Source of the DNA: Symbiodinium natans
Taxonomy: Eukaryota > Sar > Dinophyceae > Suessiales > Symbiodiniaceae
Length of the DNA: 64,000 bases
Assembly: GCA_905221605.1 (NCBI GenBank)
Contig: CAJNDS010001113.1
Span: forward strand, 687,501-751,500
Direction: 5' to 3'
The position numbers and the translations under genes are program-made. The number at the start of each line of letters is the position of its first letter. Within the stretch, counting starts at the first letter, position 1. Shown one piece after another: positions 31,508 to 40,950 of the stretch. Under the pieces are notes generated by a model. The model saw only the letters and a program-made list of their open reading frames with translations, was not told the DNA's origin and searched no databases.

Positions 31508-34500
31508 CTAGATTGCGACATCTGAAGGACGAGGTGCTTCGCGTCTCTCGATTTCCTTATCGATGATCTGGCAGATGGTGGTGTAGCCGAGGCGCTCGGC
31601 CACCTATGGTTGCAAAGAGCCGCTCATGTGGTACTGTTACTGGGCTTTGGGGGTTTCGGTGTTGAGGGGTGGGGTTTAGGGTTTAGGGTTTAGGGTTTGG
31701 GGTTTAAGGTTTAGGGCTTAGGGTTTGGAGAATAGGGTGTCTCGGGTTGAGGGCACTGTACTTGCAACTATACCCTAAACCCTAAACCCTAACCCTAAAC
31801 CCTAAACCCTAAACCCTAAACCCTATAACCACATTAGGACACTTAAGGGATGAAGCTCCAAGTAGCCTCTAGCCCAACGGCTGGCAGACTGGAAGCCAGA
31901 GTCAGAGTCAGTTCAGGGGACCAAACCATGGGGTGTAGGGCTATAGTATTTTGCTGAAACTAAACCTAAACCCTATAAATAAATAAATAAATATAACATA
32001 TGTATATATATATATATATGTGTATGTATATGTAAAAACAAAAACGCTAAACCCTTAACCCTACAACCCTAAAACTCTGAACCCTAAACCCTAAAACCTC
32101 TAGACCCCAAAAAAACCCTGCAAGAGCTCAGGCATCAAGAGAGCTACTACTAGCTGGAGGTGCATGGAACTTGCTAACCAAGTACAACTGTACTTATAAC
32201 TCACTGATAAGCCCTTAAGTGTCCCTGACATGGTTACAATTTGGGTTAGAAGGGTTTAGGGGTTAGGGTAGGGGTTAGGGTTTAGGGTTCAGGGTTTAGA
32301 GTGAGAATTGGTCAATAAGTACCATGACCATGACCCTCCAAGTACTAGCTGCCTTCCGTGGCGTTTGTCCACGGATGTTCTCAGCCACAGCCTTCCGATC
32401 GCAAGGGGCTCATTTGGGGCTGGTTGAGGGTTTGGGTTCAGTTGGGGTTTAGTTAGGGGGTTTGGGTTTGGGTGCGTTTGGGGTGTGTTTAGGGTCTACT
32501 TAGGGTCTATTTGGGTTGATTGAGGTTTTTTGGGGCTTGTTGAGGGCTTATTTGGGGCTTGTCAGGGGGTTTCTTTGGGGGTTGTTGGGGAGGGAGCGAA
32601 GAGAGAAGACTGTGGAGTGTGTGTGTCCCTGATCCTGTAGCAGCTCTTGGAAGGTGTTGCACACAGCCCAGGGTCTCGGGGGCTCCAGTGGCAGCAGGTC
32701 GGCCGGCGTCAGGGCGTCCCGACGCTGGAAGAGGTCCTCCAAATCCAGATCCGAAAGCTCTGCGCAGGTGCGAGGTGGCTCCAGCAGGAGCCGGTGCCGA
32801 AGAGCGGGCCGACCAGCTCCAGCTCCTGCGGCAGCGTATGCCAAGAGCAGCTGGCCCGCGAGGGGCGCCTCCTCTTTCACGACGCCGGGCCTCCGAGCCG
32901 GCCGCGGACTGATTGCATTGGTAGTGGAAGAAAGAAGCACTTACGCCGTTCTGTCAAGTTAGCATGCAAAGCTGGGTTGCCCAGTAACCTAGGATAAGCA
33001 TTTTAAAACGGGTGCCCGTTTCTTTTTTTTTCTTAAAAGGGGTTCGTAAGGGAACGGAACCCCCCCCCCCCCCCCCCCCCCCGCCGAAAAACAAGGGAAC
33101 AAGGGCATTTCTGGGCATCCTGGAAAGAAGACCGGCGTCTTTGCAAGCAGGCTTCCGACTCGCGTACAGTTTTCGTAGCCCTTGCTGTGAAAAAAAACCC
33201 AAACCATGGCCAGCTGATGGACGCTTGTGCCCTAAACTGAACCCTAAACCCTAAACCCTAGACCCTGAACCCTAAGCCCTAAGCCCTAAGCCCTAAGCCC
33301 TAAGCCCTAAGCCCTAAACCCTACGTAAACCCTAAACTCTATTTAGGCTTCAGGCGATGTTTCTTGCGTGTCACATAGTCCAGGTCAGAGGCGAAGGCCG
33401 GTTCTTGCAGCTTCGGCTGCCGTGCTTCGTGGCCCAATCAGGCAACAGAAAACATTGTGAAAACCATGTGCCTAAGTTGTGTTTTAGAAATGTAGTTAGG
33501 TTTTGGAGGTGTACTGACTTTGTAAAAACTGAAAGTGACACGGACGAAAGTATGTGCGGCAAGAAATGTTGTTTCTGAACTACTCTGCAAAAAGTAAAAG
33601 AACACGTGTCTCGAAACATTCTGCTCATTTGGTTTTTGCAAGAAGTGGCGTACGAAGCCACGAGCAAGAAATGGCCCAATCACATCCTGTCTCTTCCACA
33701 TACTTGCTTTGCCTGCTTTGCTTAATTACTGTGCTTAAGCACATTGTGTTGCCTTTCTTGGTTTGCAATTCGTGTGCTTTTTTACCTTCCGGTTGTTTTG
33801 CATATTTGGTGGTGGTGGGGGGGGAGGGATAAGAAGGCCTAAGCCCTAAACGCTACACCTAAACCCGTAAACTGGTAAACTGCAATTGGGCGTGGAGGCC
33901 TCGGATTGAGCCACCAAACTTGCGTGTGATACCGGGTTTTGGGATTTAGGGTGTCGGGTTTCAAGGTCTAGTCTCTAGGCCTTGCAGTGCACCCTACACC
34001 CCAAAAGGGTTGGTCTCACAGTGGGAGCCCTCCAGCCCGAAATCCAGACGCCCTAAACGCTCAAAACCCTTAACCCCTTAACCCCAAAACCCTAAATCGC
34101 TTTTCCCTAAGCCCAACCACCCTTAAACCCTAAATCCAACTACCCAAAACCCCAAAACCCCAAATCCCAAAAGCCCAAACACCCAAAACACCCCCCACAA
34201 CAAGCAAAACCCAAAACACCTCAAAACCCTAAATCCAAACACCCAAAACCTTCAGGTTTAGGGTTTAGGGTCTAATGTGTTTGGGTGTTAGGGTTTAGGG
34301 GATCAGTGTTTTGGGGGTTTAGGGTTTAGGGGTTCAGGGTGTTTGGGTCTTTGGGTTTGTTTTGGGGTTTAGGGGTTTAGGGTGTTTGGGTTCAGGGTTT
34401 AAGGCTAGAGAACCCCAAACCCTAAACCCTTCAAGACCCTGCTCCTCGAGCTGCCCCAAGCTGAGATCTGGGCATCTGCTCTTGCCGCCAAAAGTGCCCT

Positions 34501-37500
34501 CACGACCTCTTCCTGGCTTTTGGGGTTAAGGATTAGGTTTTGGGCTTAGTAAACCCTAAACCCTAAACAGTTGAGCGTTCCTGGCCCAATCGCAGCCTGC
34601 GGGCTAGCGCGCCCTAAATCCTGACCTTCGGATGGGCTGGCACTATCACCCAACCACCCTATCACCCTTCCCATGTCCTCATGGCACAGGTCGAACACAG
34701 GGGGTTAGATTTCTCAGCTCAAAGTCAAACCAGGTGGTCTAGGGTTTAGGGTTTAGGGTTTAGGGTTCAGGGTTTAGGGCAACTGCGCGAACCAAATGGG
34801 CTCTATAGGGTTTTTTGGGGGATTCCCTTGGGTCCATGCCCCTGCCCCCCCCCCCCCCGCCCAACAAAAAAACAACCTGCTTTGTTGTCGGTTACTAAAG
34901 AACTTCCTAAAGGAGAGTTGGAGAGTTCGGAGTTTAGGATTAGGTCGTCTCAAGCTATCACCTACAAAGAAAGGTGGGCTTTGGAGTTCGTGAGGTGGGT
35001 TGGCTCATTCAACCCTACCCCTAAACCCTAAACCCTAAACCCTAAACCCTAAACCCTCAACCCTAAACCCTAAACCCTAAACCCTAAACCCTGAACCCCA
35101 AACCCTAAACCCCAAGCCCGATAAACCTGTAAACCAGCAGGTCTGGCCCTGCCGAAGTAGGTCGCGACATGGATGGGCGCTTGCTCGCAGGTGTCCCTGC
35201 AACTTCGGCTCTGAACTCTGGCTGCTAACCCTAAACCCTAAACCCTAAACCCTAAACCCCAAACCCTAAACCCCAAACCGTAATGCTATAGGTTCCTTGA
35301 TTATGGTGTTGTTGGAACCCAAAACCCTGAACCCTAAACCCTAAACCCTAAACCCTAGACCCTAGTCGGGTTTAGGGTTCAGGCGGAAGCAGGCACCCCA
35401 AAAAACTATCTAGCATGGTTTCAGAGGCCTTGTCACGCAGAACTTGTAGCACTGAAAGGGGAATTATCTTGGAAACTTTCTCAGGCTCACGCATTGCCCT
35501 AAACCAAAATCCCTAAACCCAAAGCCCAAAACCCAAAACCCTTAGCTCTTTATACTGGTACTACAACTGGACTTTTTTGGAAATAAAGTCGCTGGGGATG
35601 GCCCTGCTGCCATTTGCTTAAGAACCCAAAAAAACACAAACATACGATACCTTATAAGGGCAATAGAGGGATTATTATTTCAAATTGTTCGGGGGGGTTC
35701 TTAAGCAAACCCAAAGGATCCATGTACCTATATAGTAGATACTTGGGCCCTAAAGCTACTATATAGGAGCCCCTTTCAGGCCCAAGTATATACTATATAG
35801 GTACATGGATCCTTAGGGAAATAGAAGCCTTGAGCGGCCTGGCCTCATGTCCACCTCCGCAGCGGCAGTAATGAGCGTCTGCAGCGAGGCAATCTCAGAC
35901 GGGAAGAGAGCTGGCTTCGGCTTTACTTGGAGGTTCATGGGTACTTAGAACCACAATTCTACATCTACTTCTTAACCTCCTTAGGAGACTTAGGGGGCTT
36001 ATAACCACAATTCTACATCTACTTATCACCTACTTATGACCACAATTATACATCTACTTATAACCTACTTAGGAGACTTAGGGGTTTTTTTAGCACGGCT
36101 ATGATTGGGGTTAAAAGTACCCTCGGGTTTCTTGGGGTCTTGGCACTGGCGCGTAGGGCCCCCGTGCGGAAGGGGCCTTCTTCCATGGTACCCCATAACC
36201 ACTGCAGGATATTGAGATCCCCAAAGCGGACCAAAGTCTCTCAACCCTACCCTGAGCCCTAAACCCTAAACCCTAAACCCTAAACCCTAAACCCTAAACC
36301 CTAAACCCTAAACCCTAAACCCGAAACCCTAAGTTGCGGGTTGTCAAACTACGGCCCAGGCCGCGCCCTCGCGCGCTGCTCGGTGTAGGGGTCCTTGCCC
36401 TGGCCCGCGGAAGAAAGAAAACGCACACATCGGGGCAACTTAGAGTTTAGGGTTTAGGGTTTAGGGTTTAGGGCTCAGGGTTTAGGGTTTAGGGCTCAGG
36501 GTTTTGGGGTTTGGAGCTTAGAGTTTTGGGTGTGAGGGTTCGGGTGTTCAGGATTTCGGGTTTAGGATTGCTATTTGGGGCAGCTGATACTCTAAGAATA
36601 GGTGCATTAAGAGGGGATGCACACAGCCGCCCCCCCCCCCCAAAGTCGGACCGATCCTTTGAGCTTCCACACTGAGACTCTAGCTGCCCTTCATTGCGTC
36701 CTTCCCACACTTTACGGCTTCGCCTAAACCCTAAACCCTAAACCCTAAACCCTAAACCCTAAACCCTAAACCCTAAACCCTAAACCCTAAACCCTAAACC
36801 CTAAACCCTAAACCCTATAAACCCTAAACCCGAAACCCCTACGCACTAATTAAGCCCCTGTACTACCCCGCAGCCTCACAATCTGCCCGAGCCCAAACGG
36901 AGGGGTCCGCTGGGGTGGGGTTTGCTAGCGGCCCTAAACCCTAAACCCTAAATCCTAAACTTTAAACCCTAAACCCTAAACCCTAAACCCTAAACCCGGA
37001 ACCCTGAGCCCTGAGCCCTGAGCCCTGAACCCTGATAACCAAAACTCTTGGGATCCTAGAATACTAACCTGAAGCTTCGAGATAGGGCAAGGAGCCTCCA
37101 GCATCCTTCATCTGAGGGTCTGCACGAAGGGACTAGGCGATGTGGGCTGGCTCGGGTGAAGTGAACCCCAAAAATACCACAGCTAGTTTAGGGCTGGGGG
37201 TTTAGGGTTTAGGGTTTAGGGTTTAGGGTTTAGGGTTTGGGATTAGGGTTTAGGGTTAATTTGAAGGGCGGGGAGTTGATGGGGGTTGGGTTCCTTACCC
37301 CCCTTGAACCCCACCCCCCTTCAGAACCCTACAAAAACCCAACAATCCCTGTAACCACCATAAACTGTGTAGGCCCTACAGAACTCTAAACCCACAAGCC
37401 ATTGGTGTCTTTTGTTTTTTGCTTGCGGGGGCTCTGGGGGGGTCTTGTGCGTGAACCACCTGATGTGTCGAATGGAGCTACGGGCTGTGCTACGGACGGT

Positions 37501-40500
37501 GCTTTCGCTGCGGACAGCCATGATTGTAGTTCGAGAATAAACGCTAAGACCACGACCGTAACACCCTACAAACCCTACATGTACCCGCATAAACCCTACA
37601 ACTCCTATATCCCTATAACAGCTATAGGCAAAACCCCAACCCTAGAACCGAATAACATTCTGGTTTAGGCACTAGGCTGTAGCTTGCCACCAGTCTCTAT
37701 GGGTAGTTACACGGTCCGTTAAATTCCCTTAATATGGCCCCTTATCTTCTTTACAGGGTCCTGATGTATGGGGTCCCCTTTTACTGGACCATACTAAAGG
37801 ACCATGAAGCTACCCTAAGGTAGTCTTTAAACCCGTCAACCCTGTCATCGTTAGCATTCCCCCCTACAAGCCCCACTGCCCCCAAGCCCACAACCCCCAA
37901 AACCGCCATAAGCCGAAACCCCAAAGCCTAAACCTCCTAAGTTCTCAACCCTCGCCCCTCAACCCTCGCCCCTAAGCCCCCAAAACCCAACACCCCTAAG
38001 CCCCCAAAACCCAACACCCCTAAGCCCCCAAAACCCAACATCCCTAAACCCCCAAAACCCAACATCCCTAAACCCTAAACCCTAAACCCTAAACCCTAAA
38101 CCCCATGTAAGACCCGGGCCAGCAGCATTTGGACCACCTTCAACTTGTGGCTCCTCAGAAGGGAGCTGGGAACATGGGGGAATCGATCTGATTTAGGGTT
38201 TAGGGTTTAGGGTTTAGGGTTTAGGGTTTAGGGCTTAGGGCTTAGGGCTTAGGGTTTAGGGGTTAGGGGTTAGGGGTTAGGGTTTAGGGCTTAGGCTTTA
38301 GGATGAACGCGTCTGCAGGGCTTAGGGTTTAGGGTTAGAGGTCTATATGACCTTACCATGTAAAACAAAGAACCTTAGGGTTTAGGGTTTAGGGTTTAGG
38401 GTTTAGGGTTTAGGGCTTAGGGCTTAGGGTTTAGGGTTTAGGGTACAGCTGGGTAGGGGCTTGGGGTGCAGGCTTACGGGTTTGGGCTATGGGGTGGGAT
38501 CTGTATGATCCCTAAACCCTAAACCCTAAACCCTAAACCCTAAACCCTAAACCCTTTAGGATCCTTCTTGGTAGCCCAGTAACCATCTTATAATACGGGC
38601 ACCCTTTTTGGGGCTTGGTTACTTTAATAGCGGAACCTTGAACCAAAAAACAAAGGGGAAAAGGGTTACCACTGGGCTACCCAGCCTTCGTCCCAAGTGC
38701 AGGAAAGGAAGAAGCAACAAACGAGCGCACCGAGCGCTGGACTGCACCGCAACATGCAAGGCGGTTTCAAAGGGGATGCCGCCAACTTCGTTGACGTCGG
38801 CCTTGCGGCACAGCTTTCATGACGCTTGCTCACTTGCTCAAGGGACATTCACAGCTGAAGATCTCCATGTTGCCCTTGCGCAGGTAACCCTAAACCCGAA
38901 ACCCGAAACCCTAAACCCCAACCTTTGCAGACAACTCGCAGCCCTCCATCCGATAAAGCCCGCCAGGCTAAACAAAAAAACTGTACGCGATTCCTGGATT
39001 CCTCAAAACTGCGCTCTCCGGGATCAAGCGTCCTATGCTCTGCGGTTTAGGGTTTAGGGATTAGGGTTAGGGTTTACGGTTTACGGTTTACGGTTTACGG
39101 TTTACGGTTTACGGTTTACGGTTTACGGTTTTAGGGTTTAGGGTTTAGGGTTTAGGGTTTAGGGTTTAGGGTTTAGGGTTTAGGGTTTAGGGTTTAGGGC
39201 TTCCCCATACTCAACCCCTGAAGCCTGAGCCCCAAAAAACATCGCTACTGGCCTCGAACTGCACGAGGAGCTTGACGGCTTCTCGGTGCCCGTCCCGCGC
39301 GGCGTACAAGATGGGTGGCTGCCTCACTCAAAGGATACTCGCTGTACTCAAGGCTTAGGGTTTAACATACACAAATACCCTAAACCCTAAGCCCAAAGGG
39401 TTAATTAACGTGCCTGTAGAGAATATATACTTGGGCCTTAAAAGGGTTCCCACATGGTAGCTTTAGGGCCCAAGTATACACCGGATGGGTACAGGACCTT
39501 AGGGTCACTTGAAGGTCACTAGCTGTACTCAAGGTTTAGGGTTTAAACGGCACAAATTTGTTTTGGGATTTGAGTTTTGAGTTTTAAGGTTTGGGGATTC
39601 GGGTTTTAGGTTTAGGGTTTAGGACGAAAGGGGGTGGCTTTAGGCACGTTGTCCGCACGCCTTCATGTTTCCTAACAAAAACCGAACCCCCTGTAAACCC
39701 TGAGAACCCTATAAACCCTAAAAACACTAACACCCCTAAACCGCGTATGCTGACGGGGGGGGGGTCTCCAAGGGCCTTCTGCCCTTTGCATTTTTATTTT
39801 AAGTCGTGACATGGCCTGCAGGAAACGCTTTGGGGGTCGGTTGTCGATGTGGCTCATAAGCTGAACCCTATAGACCCCAAAATGCTATAAGGCTGAAAGT
39901 ATCCTGAGCTTAGGAACCTTCTTCAAAAGGGGACCCCGAATTACCCTAAACCCTAAACCCTAAACCCTAAACTAAACCCTAAACCCTAAACCCTAAACCC
40001 CCTCCCGACACCACGCCGAAGTCTGGGAGCTCGGACTCGACCTCGTCGAGGCTATCGCGGCCACCGGCAGGTACGCCGAGCTGCAGGAGGCCCTGGATTA
40101 GGGGGTTTAGGGTTTAGAGTTTAGGGTTTAGGGTTTAGGGTCCAGGGTCTAGGATGGCCCTAAAAACCTCTGAAAAAGGGCTTAGGGTTTAGGGCTTCAG
40201 GCGTTTAGGGGTTTAGGGCTTTGGTATTCCTGAATATGAGCCTCTTAAACCCACTCGGGGAAAATACACATGTCCCAAGGGCAGAAAACACAAACGTCCC
40301 AAGGGCCTACCGAGTGGACTAGAGTTCAAGGGGTTCCATGGTAAAGCAAGGCTCTTTTTAACAGGTTTTGAAGAAGGTTGAGGTTTTTTGAGGAGATTTC
40401 AGGGCTGACTATAATAGCTACAGGGTGGGGCCCCCTAGTTATAAGTAGAGTTACAAGGGCCCTAAATTGGGTTATAAGGACCCTAAGTTAGGTTATAAGT

Positions 40501-40950
40501 CCCTTAACTACAGTTAGTATAGTAAGGGGGCCCCACCCCGTAGGCGGCCGACTTCGATTCATAGCAGCAGGCGGCTCTACTGCACGTTCCCACGCCTGGT
40601 GTGTTAGCTACCCCTGAACCCTAAACCCCAAAGCCTTAAAGCCTTACCCTAAGGCTCCAAGGACCCTGGTACCAAATAGGGTTTTGAGGGCCCAAGAGCT
40701 TTAGGTTATGGGGTTCTAGTGAGGAGTACTTGGGGGTTAAATACCCCCCTTGAACCCCCCTAAAACCTAAACCAAGCCCTAAGCCCTAAGCCCTAAGCCC
40801 TAAGCCCTAAGCCCTAAGCCCTAAACCCTAAACCCTCCCTGAAGAGCCCTATAAATACATAGAGGCAAGCCCGAAAGAGCCACCCTCCACCTGCATGGCT
40901 TCGAAGTCGCCCTTGGAAGACAGATACCTGATCAGAGACGTCTCCGTAGA
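31508..40950 (-). CDS. Ankyrin-repeat protein, 25 joined exons, about 518 residues, 5' partial
   Basis: Exons in transcript order (minus strand): 40891-40950, 40643-40665, 40537-40579, 40012-40080, 39241-39318, 38933-38967, 38853-38874, 38731-38813, 38114-38165, 37069-37132, 36867-36909, 36652-36671, 36353-36399, 36121-36201, 35839-35878, 35397-35451, 35135-35196, 34569-34596, 34438-34516, 33873-33918, 33133-33184, 32635-32908, 32335-32391, 31841-31888, 31508-31603 (TAG stop). They join in phase: 1557 bp, 519 codons. Acceptors are all AG; donors GT, except GC after the second and fifteenth and GA after the fourth-last. Ankyrin signatures include PPILYAARDGHREAVKLL, ADVNEVGGIPFETALHVAVQ, GQGPLHRAAREGAAWA, APIHVATYFG, RALLAARADAQIS and, across a junction, HPLS-VAERLGYTTICQII. 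Role: protein-protein interaction scaffold; partner unknown. Least certain are the first two exons, the start of 36121-36201, and 33873-33918/33133-33184. Upstream exons probably exist above 41 kb. Confidence 0.8.
31676..31824. repeat. Two facing ITS arrays downstream of the last coding block
   Basis: TTTAGGG units at 31676-31721 and CCCTAAA units at 31772-31824, pointing toward each other, inside the final intron of the ankyrin gene (31604-31840). Confidence 0.9.
32972..33060. repeat. Probable truncated member of the GGTAGCCCAGTAACC MITE family
   Basis: GGTTGCCCAGTAACC, then ACGGGTGCCCGTTTC and AAGGGAACGGAACC resemble the left end and middle of the family at 38568-38684; followed by a 22-base C-tract (33061-33082). 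Confidence 0.45.
33229..33339 (-). repeat. ITS array with homogenised CCCTAAG variant
   Basis: Seven consecutive CCCTAAG units (33272-33316) flanked by CCCTAAA units; intronic in the ankyrin gene. Confidence 0.9.
33340..33872. other. ITS-free intronic island, no firm gene call
   Basis: About 500 bp of unique, less GC-rich sequence with a minus-strand patch (KLQEPAFASDLDY just before a GT near 33362-33403) that looks like another exon but does not fit the phase of its neighbours; it may be alternative or unrelated. Other minus-strand frames (33371-33701) are unrecognised. Confidence 0.3.
34517..34568 (-). other. 52-bp intron made mostly of telomeric repeat
   Basis: On the sense strand it begins GTTTAGGGTTTAGGGTTTAC and ends CTTAACCCCAAAAG. 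The telomeric unit itself provides the GT donor. Splicing it joins AACGCTCAACT to CCAGGAAGAGG in phase (NAQL-QEEVV), restoring an ankyrin helix. Confidence 0.75.
34738..34774 (+). repeat. ITS array, TTTAGGG
   Basis: About five units in the intron between exons 35135-35196 and 34569-34596. Confidence 0.85.
35012..35279 (-). repeat. ITS arrays flanking exon 35135-35196
   Basis: CCCTAAA units at 35012-35106 (about 13, a few CCCAAAA/CTCAAAC variants) and 35225-35279 (about 7), one on each side of an ankyrin exon. Confidence 0.9.
35714..35814. repeat. MITE, 101 bp, 36-bp inverted ends
   Basis: Left arm begins AAGGATCCATGTACCTATAT (35714-35749), right arm 35779-35814 is its inverse with one mismatch; loop about 29 bp. 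A diverged relative (39400-39505) shares ATATACTTGGGCC and GGCCCAAGTATA. Lies in an ankyrin-gene intron. Confidence 0.9.
35944..36083 (+). repeat. Direct repeat, about three units of 37-55 bp
   Basis: Shared core ACCACAATTCTACATCTACT with TAACCTACTTAGGAGACTTA; occupies an ankyrin intron that lacks ITS. A related inverted piece (CCTAAGTAGGTTATGAG) lies near 45945. Confidence 0.75.
36257..36332 (-). repeat. ITS array, CCCTAAA, about 11 units
   Basis: Fills half of the 151-bp intron 36202-36352. Confidence 0.9.
36436..36505 (+). repeat. ITS array, TTTAGGG with GGCTCAGGG variants
   Basis: Intron 36400-36651; opposite orientation to the arrays in the neighbouring introns. Confidence 0.85.
36723..36839 (-). 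repeat. ITS array, CCCTAAA, about 15 units
   Basis: Makes up most of the 195-bp intron 36672-36866. Confidence 0.9.
36933..37035 (-). repeat. ITS array with CCCTGAG variants
   Basis: CCCTAAA units grading to three CCCTGAG units, in intron 36910-37068. Confidence 0.9.
37197..37256 (+). repeat. ITS array, TTTAGGG
   Basis: About eight units, in intron 37133-38113. Confidence 0.9.
37701..37815. repeat. MITE, GGGTAG..CTACCC family, 115 bp
   Basis: Left end GGGTAGTTACACGGTCC, right end GGACCATGAAGCTACCC. A second full member is at 50115-50222 and a fragment near 45985-46080. Confidence 0.8.
37905..38104 (-). repeat. Degenerate then regular ITS
   Basis: About 22-bp units CCCCCAAAACCCAACACCCCT repeated four times (37960-38060), a higher-order variant, followed by CCCTAAA units (38063-38104) up to the ankyrin exon. 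Confidence 0.8.
38192..38556. repeat. Three ITS arrays in intron 38166-38730
   Basis: TTTAGGG at 38192-38300 (with CTTAGGG and TTAGGGG variants) and 38374-38443, then CCCTAAA at 38515-38556 directly before the MITE at 38568. Confidence 0.9.
38568..38684. repeat. MITE, GGTAGCCCAGTAACC family, copy A
   Basis: Ends GGTAGCCCAGTAACC (38570-38584) and GGTTACCACTGGGCTACC (38665-38682). Family core ACGGGCACCCTTTTTGGGG. Other members: 50987-51102, 52341-52472, 58241-58432, 58631-58744. Confidence 0.9.
38875..38932 (-). other. 58-bp intron made almost entirely of telomere-like repeat
   Basis: Sense strand starts GTCTGCAAAGGTTGGGG, continues as TTTAGGG/TTTCGGG units, and ends ACCTGCGCAAG. Removing it joins exons 38933-38967 and 38853-38874 in phase. 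Confidence 0.65.
39044..39199 (+). repeat. ITS array with eight perfect TTTACGG units
   Basis: TTTACGG repeated eight times without error (39073-39128), then about ten TTTAGGG units; in intron 38968-39240. Confidence 0.95.
39400..39505. repeat. Diverged MITE related to 35714-35814
   Basis: ATATATACTTGGGCC and GGGCCCAAGTATAC arms with decayed outer ends (GGTTAATTAACG, GGACCTTAGGG). Confidence 0.6.
39832..39930 (+). repeat. Dispersed repeat with an inverted copy at 45545-45637
   Basis: AAACGCTTTGGGGGTCGGTT, GGCTGAAAGTATCCTGAG and GGAACCTTCTTCAA recur in reverse complement at 45545-45637. Confidence 0.75.
39943..40001 (-). repeat. ITS array, CCCTAAA, about eight units
   Basis: Directly abuts the 3' side of the exon at 40012-40080. 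Confidence 0.9.
40418..40543. repeat. MITE whose end overlaps an ankyrin exon and its splice donor
   Basis: Ends CTACAGGGTGGGGCCCCCT and AGGGGGCCCCACCCCGTAG. On the minus strand the exon 40537-40579 ends CTACGGG and the donor GTGGGG lies within the element's end; the other end finishes in CCCTGTAG, acceptor-like. Confidence 0.8.
40775..40838 (-). repeat. ITS array, mostly CCCTAAG
   Basis: Seven CCCTAAG units followed by CCCTAAA. Confidence 0.9.

Noticed and set aside
38883-38930. Plus-strand intron GTAACCCTAAA...TTTGCAG
   Set aside because: Splice-like on the plus strand, but the minus strand explains the same segment as an intron between two in-phase exons, in agreement with the rest of the gene.
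40012-40098. Plus-strand coding fragment ending in TAG (AEVWELGLDLVEAIAATGRY)
   Set aside because: Looks protein-like, but the minus-strand reading has proper AG/GT edges and fits the phase of neighbouring ankyrin exons; the plus reading is taken as its shadow.
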